Shown: piece after piece, positions 9,101 through 16,868 of the stretch | Numbering within the stretch: the stretch's first letter is position 1 | How the letters are laid out: each line of letters opens with the position of its first letter | Assembly: GCA_964602055.1 (NCBI GenBank) | Contig: CAZRPU010000001.1 | Coordinates: forward strand, 62,001 to 126,000 | Reading direction: 5' to 3' | Source of the DNA: JACPLA01 sp964602055 | Lineage (GTDB): Bacteria; Bacteroidota; Ignavibacteria; UBA10030 | Length of the DNA: 64,000 bases | The notes under the pieces: model-generated | What the model was told of the DNA's origin: nothing | Seen by the model: the letters and a program-made list of their open reading frames with translations, nothing else | Database searches by the model: none | Position numbers and translations under genes: made by a program

Positions 9101-9123
9101 ACGATAATCAAGGAGGAACAACC

Positions 9124-9594
9124 ATGACGCTTATTCGATGGAAACCAACACGTGACCTCGTTGCATGGCCGTCCAGTTTGTGGAACATGCAGCGGGAAAT
9201 CAACCGGATGTTTGATGATGTTGTCGGCGGTGGAATGCAGGACGATGCATCAACGGGGCTCAGCATGTGGACCCCGCCCGTGGATATTGTGGAACATGAA
9301 ACCGAATACGAAGTGAAGGTGGAACTCCCGGGCGTTCGGAAGGACGATGTGAAAATAACCCTGGAATCTTCCGTCCTGACCATTCGCGGTGAAAAGAAGC
9401 AGGAGAAGGAAATCAAGGAAGATAATCTCCACCGCATCGAGCGGTCGTACGGATCGTTTCAGAGGTCCTTCACTCTGCCGACCACGGTGAAGAGTGACAA
9501 GATCGAAGCAAACTACCGCGACGGCGTGCTCACCGTGACTCTGCCGAAAGCCGAAGAGGCAAAACCGAAACAGATCACGGTATCGGTGAAGTAA
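9124..9594 (+). CDS. Small heat-shock protein (Hsp20 family), copy 3
   Basis: This 156-residue protein is the most typical bacterial class A small heat-shock protein of the three. The N-terminus is TLIRWKPTRDLVAWPSS, and the domain starts near residue 48 with PPVDIVEHETEYEVKVELPG. The end signature is ANYRDGVLTVTLPKAEE, with a C-terminal I-x-V anchor (ITV). A good ribosome site (AAGGAGGA) precedes the ATG. A hairpin 26 bp after its stop may end the hsp20 transcript ahead of dnaK. Confidence 0.95.
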   Translation: MTLIRWKPTRDLVAWPSSLWNMQREINRMFDDVVGGGMQDDASTGLSMWTPPVDIVEHETEYEVKVELPGVRKDDVKITLESSVLTIRGEKKQEKEIKEDNLHRIERSYGSFQRSFTLPTTVKSDKIEANYRDGVLTVTLPKAEEAKPKQITVSVK

Positions 9595-9619
9595 GGCTGC
9601 AATGGAATGGGAGCAATAA

Positions 9620-9666
9620 CCCGATCGGAGGCAGAACTCTGCCGCCCCGATCGGGTGTTGTTCTTG
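9620..9666 (+). terminator. Hairpin after the hsp20 genes
   Basis: Perfect 9-bp arms CCCGATCGG (9620-9628) and CCGATCGGG (9647-9655) enclose a smaller GGCAGA/TCTGCC stem. They are followed by a weak T-rich tail (TGTTGTTCTTG). It fits an intrinsic terminator or partial attenuator between hsp20 copy 3 and dnaK. Confidence 0.6.
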
Positions 9667-9716
9667 TCGAAGGTAACACGCCCACGGGCGCCAACAATCT
9701 AAAGGAGTGATGAACA

Positions 9717-11660
9717 ATGGCTGGTAAAGGTGGAAAAATCATCGGTATAGATCTCGGTACGACGAATTCGGTTGTTGCCGTGATGGAAGGAAATGATCCC
9801 GTGGTTATTGCAAACGCCGAGGGAGCACGCACGACCCCGTCGGTTGTGGGTTTTTCGAAGTCGGGAGAACGGCTTGTCGGCGCTGCAGCGAAACGGCAGG
9901 GCGTCACGAATTCACAGAACACCGTCTACTCGATCAAACGGTTCATGGGGCGCTTCCACAACGAGGTGAACGAGGAAATGCGGCTCGTTCCTTACAGTGT
10001 CGTGAAGGGCGAGAACAATACTGCGAGGGTGCAAATTGGGGATCGGCAGTATTCGCCGCCGGAAATATCAGCCATGATCCTGCAGAAAATGAAGCAGACT
10101 GCCGAGGATTACCTCGGAACGAAGGTGACGGACGCGGTCATCACGGTGCCTGCGTATTTCAATGACGCACAGAGGCAGGCAACCAAGGAGGCCGGGGAAA
10201 TCGCCGGCTTGAACGTTCGGCGCATTATCAATGAGCCCACGGCAGCAGCGCTTGCGTACGGCCTCGACAAAAAGACCAAGGATTCGACCGTCGCAGTCTT
10301 CGACCTGGGAGGCGGCACATTTGACATTTCCGTTCTCGAACTGGGCGATGGTGTCTTTGAAGTGAAGTCGACCAACGGTGATACGCATCTGGGGGGGGAT
10401 AACTTCGATCAGAGGTTGATCGATTATGTTGCGGAAGAGTTTCGCAAACAGGAGGGTATTGACCTCCGCAAGGATCCCATGGCGCTGCAAAGGCTCCGTG
10501 AGGCCTCAGAAAAGGCGAAAATGGAGCTTTCCCAGCTTGCACAGACAGAAGTCAATCTCCCGTTCATTACGGCCACAGCAGATGGTCCCAAGCATCTGAA
10601 CCTGACGGTGACGCGGGCAAAATTTGAACAGCTTGTCGAAGACCTGATTCAGCGGTGCGTTCCTCCTGTCGAGAAAGCGCTCAAAGATGCCGGGGTCAAT
10701 CCCAGGGACATCCACGAGGTCATTCTCGTGGGCGGCATGACCCGTGTTCCGCGGGTGCAGCAGCTGGTAAAGGATATCTTCGGCAAGGAAGGCCACAAAG
10801 GAGTCAATCCCGATGAGGTTGTCGCCGTGGGCGCAGCAATCCAGGGCGGCGTACTGGCAGGAGACGTTACGGATGTTCTTCTTCTTGACGTGACCCCGTT
10901 GACCCTTGGCATCGAGACCCTGGGCGGCGTCATGACGCAGATGATTCAGGCAAACACAACGATTCCCACGCGCAAAGGAGAGATCTTCTCCACGGCGTCG
11001 GACAGTCAGCCTTCTGTGGAGATTCACGTTCTCCAGGGGGAAAGGCCGATGGCGGTGGATAATCGCACTCTGGGCCGATTTCACCTTGATGGGATTCCGC
11101 CGGCCCCGCGGGGTGTTCCGCAAATCGAGGTCACTTTCGACATCGATGCAAACGGCATTCTCCACGTGACCGCAAAAGACAAGGCTACAAACAAGGAGCA
11201 GTCGATCCGGATCACATCTTCCAGCGGACTGAGCAAAGAGGAAATAGAAAAGATGAAGCAGGATGCCCAGGCCCATGCCGCGGACGACAAGAAGCGGAAG
11301 GAAGATATTGAAACGAAGAATCAGGCGGACAATCTTGTCTTCCAGACGAGGAAGCAGCTCCAGGAACTCGGAGAGAAAATGGGAAGCGACATGAAGGCGA
11401 AGGTCGAGTCTGCAGTCTCGGGACTCGAAGAAGCCATCAAAGGCGGTGCCGTGAATGACATCAAAGCAAAGATGGAAATTCTCAACGGTGCCTGGAATGA
11501 AGCGTCAACCAAGATGTACGAGTCTGCAAAAGGAGCACAAGGTCAGCCCGGCGGCGGGCCGCAAGCCGGAGGTTCCGCTGGCGGACCCGAGACCGGCGGT
11601 GCCTCTGATTCCGGCAAGAAGGTCGAGAATGCCGATTTCGAAGTCATGGACGACAAATGA
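9717..11660 (+). CDS. dnaK: Chaperone protein DnaK (Hsp70)
   Basis: This 647-residue protein is the ATP-driven Hsp70 chaperone. The nucleotide-binding domain starts with IGIDLGTTNSVVAVMEG and continues with AVFDLGGGTFDISVLELGDG and VGGMTRVP. The substrate-binding domain follows from about residue 390, with DVTPLTLGIETLGG. The helical lid runs to a Gly-rich linker, and the acidic end is FEVMDDK. A ribosome site (AAGGAGTGA) precedes the ATG. The co-chaperones grpE and dnaJ are not adjacent, which differs from the common grpE-dnaK-dnaJ order. This copy is grouped with small heat-shock proteins and clpB, a disaggregation set. Confidence 0.98.
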   Translation: MAGKGGKIIGIDLGTTNSVVAVMEGNDPVVIANAEGARTTPSVVGFSKSGERLVGAAAKRQGVTNSQNTVYSIKRFMGRFHNEVNEEMRLVPYSVVKGENNTARVQIGDRQYSPPEISAMILQKMKQTAEDYLGTKVTDAVITVPAYFNDAQRQATKEAGEIAGLNVRRIINEPTAAALAYGLDKKTKDSTVAVFDLGGGTFDISVLELGDGVFEVKSTNGDTHLGGDNFDQRLIDYVAEEFRKQEGIDLRKDPMALQRLREASEKAKMELSQLAQTEVNLPFITATADGPKHLNLTVTRAKFEQLVEDLIQRCVPPVEKALKDAGVNPRDIHEVILVGGMTRVPRVQQLVKDIFGKEGHKGVNPDEVVAVGAAIQGGVLAGDVTDVLLLDVTPLTLGIETLGGVMTQMIQANTTIPTRKGEIFSTASDSQPSVEIHVLQGERPMAVDNRTLGRFHLDGIPPAPRGVPQIEVTFDIDANGILHVTAKDKATNKEQSIRITSSSGLSKEEIEKMKQDAQAHAADDKKRKEDIETKNQADNLVFQTRKQLQELGEKMGSDMKAKVESAVSGLEEAIKGGAVNDIKAKMEILNGAWNEASTKMYESAKGAQGQPGGGPQAGGSAGGPETGGASDSGKKVENADFEVMDDK

Positions 11661-11720
11661 GTTCGGCGTCATCAGGGACCGCCTCTTGACGGAGAATTCG
11701 CATCAGACGATAGAAGAAAC

Positions 11721-11747
11721 GGCGAGGTTCATCCTCGCCTTTTCTTT
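11721..11747 (+). terminator. Intrinsic terminator between dnaK and clpB
   Basis: Arms GGCGAGG (11721-11727) and CCTCGCC (11733-11739) enclose the loop TTCAT and are followed by TTTTCTTT. This is a textbook rho-independent terminator. Its T-tract ends 17 bp before the clpB ATG, so clpB transcription must either start in the same place or read through it. Confidence 0.85.
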
Positions 11748-11764
11748 ATCAAGGAAGGAACAGA

Positions 11765-14553
11765 ATGAACATCAACAAACTTACGATTAAATCCCAGGAG
11801 GCCATGCAGAATGCCCAGGAGATTGCTGCGAATTACGGCAATCAGGTTCTTGAGCCAGAGCACCTCCTTGCAGCCCTGATTCAGGACAGCGAAGGGATTG
11901 TGGCGCCGATCCTGCAGAAACTGGGGGCAAATGTCAACTACCTCAGGATCAAGATTACCGAAGCGATCGAGAAAGTGCCGAAGGTGCAGGGTGCTGGAGC
12001 CGCGACGCAGCATCTCTCCCCGGTTCTTGTGCAAGCGCTGGAGACCGCACAAAAAGAAGCTGGAAAGCTCAAGGATGAATACGTAAGCACCGAGCATCTT
12101 CTGCTTGCCGTGCTCGAGACGAAATCCGCCGCAGCTAAGCTCCTCCGTGATCAGGGGATTACAAAGGAGGGCGTGTACAAGGCGCTGAAAGATCTCCGCG
12201 GAACCCAGCGAGTGACGGATCAGACGCCGGAGGAGAAATATCAGTCCCTTCAGCGATTTGCGCGCGATTTGAACGACCTTGCGCGTCAAGGGAAACTTGA
12301 CCCTGTCATAGGCCGCGAAGAGGAGGTTCGCCGTGTGTTGCAGGTCCTTTCGCGGAGGACGAAGAACAATCCGGTTCTGATCGGCGACCCGGGAGTCGGA
12401 AAGACCGCCATCGCCGAAGGTATTGCCCAGCGCATTGTTCACGGTGATGTGCCGGAAAATCTGAAGATGAAGAGGATCATGGCATTGGATATGGGTTCAC
12501 TGGTCGCAGGCACGAGTTTTCGGGGCCAGTTTGAGGAAAGGCTGAAAGGAGTACTGAGAGAGGTTACGGAATCCGGGGGAGAGGTCATTCTGTTCATCGA
12601 TGAGCTGCATACGCTCGTCGGTGCCGGTGCCGCCCAGGGTGCCGTAGACGCCGCGAACATGCTCAAGCCCGCTCTCGCACGAGGGGATTTAAGGGCGATC
12701 GGTGCAACGACCATTGACGAATATCGGAAGCACATTGAAAAAGATCCCGCACTCGAGAGAAGGTTCCAGCCGGTACTCATTGACGAACCCAATGTCGATG
12801 ACACCATTTCGATTCTCCGGGGACTCAAGGAACGGTACGAGGTACACCATGGTGTCCGCATCACCGATGGGGCGATTGTTGCGGCGGCTCAGCTGAGCTA
12901 TCGTTACATCACCGACAGATTTCTTCCCGACAAGGCCATTGATCTCATGGATGAAGCCGCGTCGAAGCTCCGGATCGAAATCGACTCCATGCCGGAGGAA
13001 CTCGACGGCATCGAACGAAGGGCCAAGCAGCTCGAAATTGAACGGGAGGCCGTCAAGCGGGAAAAAGACAGCGACTCTCAGGCGAGGCTGACGGATCTCG
13101 AGAAGGAACTGGCCGACCTTCATCAGCAACGGTCGGCGTTGAGGGCTCATTGGCAGGTCGAAAAGGAAATGATCCAATCCATCCGCAGGAAGAAGGAGGA
13201 GATCGAGCATGCCAAACTGGAAGCCGAGCAGAATGAACGACAGGGAGAACTGGGACGAGTGGCAGAACTGCGCTATGGGATCATCGTGAACCTGGAGAAG
13301 CAGCTCAAAGAGGCGTCCGCGAAGCTCGGTGAAATCCAGAAAAGCCGGAAAATGCTGAAAGAAGAGGTGGATGCTGAAGATATCGCGGAGGTCGTGGCAA
13401 AATGGACCGGCATTCCCGTTGCCCGGATGCTTGAAAGCGAGAGGGCGAGACTGCTGACCCTCGAAGATCGGATCCATGAGAGGCTCGTTGACCAGCATGA
13501 CGCCGTGAAGGCCGTAGCCCATGCGATCCGACGAAGCCGGGCCGGCATGCAGGATGAAAAAAGGCCGATCGGGTCCTTCATCTTTCTGGGGAGCACCGGC
13601 GTCGGTAAGACGGAACTGGCCAGGGCATTGGCAGAATTCCTTTTCAACGATGAGAATGCACTGGTGCGGATCGACATGAGCGAGTATATGGAGAAATTCT
13701 CCGTCTCGAGGCTTATCGGAGCCCCTCCGGGCTATGTAGGATATGAGGAAGGCGGGCAGTTGACGGAAGCGGTCCGTCGAAAGCCCTATTCGGTGGTCTT
13801 ATTGGACGAAATCGAAAAGGCCCACCCCGAGGTCTTCAACGTTCTCCTCCAGCTTCTCGATGAGGGTCGGCTGACGGACAGCAAAGGCCGGACGGTCAAT
13901 TTCAAAAATACGATTGTGATCATGACGTCGAACCTTGGTTCGCACCTCATCCAGGAGCGATTGGAATCGCTCACGGAAGAAAATCGTGACGGACTGATGG
14001 ATGACCTTCGTGTAAAACTGTTCGAGATGCTCAGGCAGGCGATTCGTCCCGAGTTTCTCAATCGGATAGACGAAATCGTTCTCTTCAAACCCCTGACGGC
14101 GGCAGAAATTCGGCAAATTGTTGTCCTTCAGATGAACAACGTTCAGCGAATGGCGCTGAAGAAGAACATCAGATTCGAGACTTCGGAAGAGGTTCTTTCG
14201 TGGCTTGCGAAGGTGGGATATGAGCCTTCCTTCGGAGCAAGGCCTCTGAAGCGCGTCATCCAGCGTTATGTCGTGAATGTTCTCTCCGAGAAAATCCTGT
14301 CGGGCGAGATCGTCGACGGAGATTCCGTTGAGATAACGCTNNNNNNNNNNNNNNNNNNNNNNNNNNNNNNNNNNNNNNNNNNNNNNNNNNNNNNNNNNNN
14401 NNNNNNNNNNNNNNNNNNNNNNNNNNNNNNNNNNNNNNNNCCGAGAAAATCCTGTCGGGCGAGATCGTCGACGGAGATTCCGTTGAGATAACGCTGGACC
14501 GTCGCGGCATGGTCCAGTTCGTCGTCAGGGCCAAAGCGGAGGTTGTGTCGTAG
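11765..14553 (+). CDS. clpB: ATP-dependent disaggregase ClpB, interrupted by an assembly gap
   Basis: This protein is the Hsp100 disaggregase that works with DnaK. It has the N-domain (1-145), AAA1 with Walker A GDPGVGKT near 207, and a coiled-coil middle domain (about 400-525). AAA2 has GSTGVGKTELARAL near 604 and the pore loop IGAPPGYVGYEEGG near 650. The C-terminal part is split by 100 Ns. The 55 bases before the gap are repeated exactly after it; when the copies are merged the frame continues through DRRGMVQFVV to the TAG at 14551-14553. That gives about 877 residues, a normal length. The break is therefore an assembly artefact, not a pseudogene. Confidence 0.95.
14286..14340 (+). repeat. 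Left copy of 55-bp exact repeat at the contig edge
   Basis: These 55 bases are identical to 14441-14495 on the other side of the N run. A 55-bp identity at both contig ends is the usual result of a k-mer assembler with k=55 followed by scaffolding. It is not a biological repeat. Confidence 0.9.
14341..14440. other. Assembly gap of 100 N
   Basis: Exactly 100 undetermined bases, the conventional placeholder for a gap of unknown size. The flanking 55-bp identity and the continuous clpB frame after merging imply that the true gap length is minus 55, so no sequence is missing. Confidence 0.95.
14441..14495 (+). repeat. Right copy of 55-bp exact repeat at the contig edge
   Basis: Identical to 14286-14340. 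The offset of 155 bases is not a multiple of three, which is why a naive translation across the Ns leaves the clpB frame. Confidence 0.9.
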
Positions 14554-14631
14554 GGTTTGTGCCGCTTCTCGGCTGTTGTTTCCTCCCTTTTCATGTTGTT
14601 CTCCCTCGGATTTCTCTGTATCTTGCGTGTT

Positions 14632-15960
14632 ATGCAATTTCCGTCTCTCCTTGGCCACGCAGAAGAACTTCTGGGTATTGTTCAGAACTCCCGCCTTCCG
14701 GCCGACAGTCTTATCGATTCTTTCTTCCGTTCCCGCAGATATCTTGGAGCCCATGACCGGCGCTTCCTTGCGGAAACCCTCTACGGAACTCTCCGGCACC
14801 TTTCGAGATGCGAGAGCATCGCGCAGAAGGCGACCGGCACCTTCACCGACAAACTGAGCGAGCAGGATCGCCGCCTCTGGGTCATAGCGGCCTACCTCGC
14901 CGTCGTGGAGAGGAAAAAGGATCTTCCGGTTTCGGCCCTTGAGCAGAAGATTCAGTCCGAAGGCCTGCGAACAAAGGCGGCGGAGGTCCTTTCGCTGCTG
15001 CAGAATTCCGACGTTGTCGTTCCCGATGATCCTGTGCTCAGGATCGCGGCCCTCTACTCTTTTCCCGAATGGATGACGGCGCGTTTTGTTGCGGAGTTTG
15101 GCCCGGAGGAGGCGGAGCAACTCTGCGGCGTTCTGAACTCACCAGCATCCCTGACCCTGCGTGTCAACACGCTCAAGAATTCAGTCGAAGAGTGTCAGAA
15201 GACATTGGAGGGCATGGGTGTTGAAACCGTCCGGGCCGCACGTTCCCCCGTCGGCCTTCATGTTCCCCGCCGCCGCAACCTCTTTCAACTCGAGGCTTTC
15301 CGCAACGGTCTCTTTGAGGTGCAGGACGAGGGGAGCCAGCTGCTGCCTCTTTTCATCGATCCCAAGCCCACCGACAAGGTACTCGACGCATGCGCGGGTG
15401 CGGGCGGCAAGGCCCTTCAGCTTTCGGCGCTGATGAAGAATCGCGGAGAGATTTTTGCAGCCGATATTAATGCCGTCCGGCTGGAAAAGCTGAAGGTGCG
15501 GGCCCGGCGGGCAGGAGCCTTCAACATCAGGACTCTTGCGACGGAAGATCTCCTTGATCGATCCGCCGACTTCGAACACGGGTTCGACTGCATTTTTGTC
15601 GATGCTCCCTGCACGGGATTGGGAACGATCAGGCGGAATCCCGGGATGAAGTGGTCTGTGACGGAACAGAGCGCCTCGGAACTTTCTCTGAAGCAGAACA
15701 GCATACTGGCCGCGCACGAGAAGTTCCTCAAGCCCGGCGGGCTCTTATACTATGCAACGTGCTCTGTCCTTCGCGAGGAAAACGAGGCTGTTGTCGAGGC
15801 TTTCTTGCAGCAGCATCGTCACTTTTCTTTGGTTGATGCCGGACCCCTCGCACGGAAATCGGGTCTCGAGGCCTATGTCGAAAAGGGATTTTTCAGGCTT
15901 TGGCCCCACCGCCATGACACGGACGGCTTCTTCTGCGCCGTTGTTCAAAAGGAACGATAA
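14632..15960 (+). CDS. rsmB: 16S rRNA m5C967 methyltransferase-like protein
   Basis: This protein probably methylates cytosine in small-subunit rRNA using S-adenosylmethionine. From the ATG at 14632 it has 442 residues: a NusB-like helical domain (about 1-145), a linker, then a Rossmann methyltransferase. The SAM motif DACAGAGGK is near 252, and the two catalytic cysteines are in DAPCTGLGTIRRNPGMKW (Cys near 327) and YATCSV (Cys near 377). The open frame reaches upstream to 14557 with a hydrophobic stretch that does not fit the family, so I prefer the later start, although it has only a weak ribosome site. Assignment to RsmB rather than a sister m5C enzyme is likely but not certain. Confidence 0.88.
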   Translation: MQFPSLLGHAEELLGIVQNSRLPADSLIDSFFRSRRYLGAHDRRFLAETLYGTLRHLSRCESIAQKATGTFTDKLSEQDRRLWVIAAYLAVVERKKDLPVSALEQKIQSEGLRTKAAEVLSLLQNSDVVVPDDPVLRIAALYSFPEWMTARFVAEFGPEEAEQLCGVLNSPASLTLRVNTLKNSVEECQKTLEGMGVETVRAARSPVGLHVPRRRNLFQLEAFRNGLFEVQDEGSQLLPLFIDPKPTDKVLDACAGAGGKALQLSALMKNRGEIFAADINAVRLEKLKVRARRAGAFNIRTLATEDLLDRSADFEHGFDCIFVDAPCTGLGTIRRNPGMKWSVTEQSASELSLKQNSILAAHEKFLKPGGLLYYATCSVLREENEAVVEAFLQQHRHFSLVDAGPLARKSGLEAYVEKGFFRLWPHRHDTDGFFCAVVQKER

Positions 15961-15969
15961 GGCACACCG

Positions 15970-16866
15970 ATGAACGAAGCATCCCGATACCTTCAGCCGG
16001 AAGTCGTCGCGCAGCTTGCCAACATGGAGCTGAGGGCGCGGCTTGTCGTCGAGGGTTTCATCACAGGGCTGCATAAGAGCCCCTATCACGGGTTCAGCGT
16101 GGAATTCACGGAACATCGGCAATACATGCCCGGGGATGAGATCAAACATGTTGATTGGAAGGCGTACGGGAAAACGGACCGGTATTACATCAAGCAATTC
16201 GAGGAAGAAACGAATCTCAAATCGTATCTCATCCTCGATTCCAGCGGTTCGATGGGATACTCCTCCGAGGGAAGGCTTTCCAAGATTCAATACGCATCCT
16301 ATGTCGCGGCTTCATTGGCATTCATGATGATGGAGCAGCGGGACGCGGTGGGCCTCACGCTCTTCGACGAAATCGTCCGCCTGGCCTTACCCCCGAAAGC
16401 CGCACGGCCGTACCTGACGCAGATTCTGAAAGAGCTCGAACATGTTCAGCCGGGGAAGAAGACGGGGATGGCACGGGCGCTCCACATGGTTGCCGAGGGA
16501 ATCAAGCGCCGGGGACTCGTGATCATTCTCAGCGATTTGTTCGACCGGCCCGCGGAAGTGATCAACGCGTTCAAGCATTTTCGTCATCGCGGACACGAGG
16601 TGATTGTCATGCAGATTCTGGATCCCCTCGAGCGTTCATTTGCTTTTGGGGGCGACGCGGTCTTTCGCGATATGGAAAGCCGTGAAGAACTCATGACGCG
16701 TCCATGGCACATTGAGCAGGCATATCGCGAGACCATGACGGAATTCATCGATCGGTACAGGAAGGAATGTCTCGACAACAACATCGATTATGTACTGCTG
16801 GACACAACCACTCCTTTCGACAAGGCTCTCTTTGAATATCTGACCAAGAGGAGGCGCTTAGTGTAG
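15970..16866 (+). CDS. DUF58 / von Willebrand A-like protein
   Basis: This 298-residue cytoplasmic protein belongs to the DUF58 family. It shows the family hallmark around VDWKAYGKTDRYYIKQFEEE (residues 61-80). A VWA fold follows with the metal-site motif DSSGSMG near 90. Such proteins usually stand beside a MoxR AAA ATPase, with which they are thought to act as a chaperone pair, and beside other VWA membrane proteins. Here no moxR is adjacent: the neighbours are rsmB 9 bp upstream and uvrA 2 bp downstream. The cellular role is unknown. Confidence 0.88.
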   Translation: MNEASRYLQPEVVAQLANMELRARLVVEGFITGLHKSPYHGFSVEFTEHRQYMPGDEIKHVDWKAYGKTDRYYIKQFEEETNLKSYLILDSSGSMGYSSEGRLSKIQYASYVAASLAFMMMEQRDAVGLTLFDEIVRLALPPKAARPYLTQILKELEHVQPGKKTGMARALHMVAEGIKRRGLVIILSDLFDRPAEVINAFKHFRHRGHEVIVMQILDPLERSFAFGGDAVFRDMESREELMTRPWHIEQAYRETMTEFIDRYRKECLDNNIDYVLLDTTTPFDKALFEYLTKRRRLV

Positions 16867-16868
16867 CG

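Noticed and set aside
14441..14553. A second, truncated copy of clpB after the N run
   Set aside because: The first 55 bases are the exact repeat of the contig edge, and the rest simply completes clpB, so there is no second copy.
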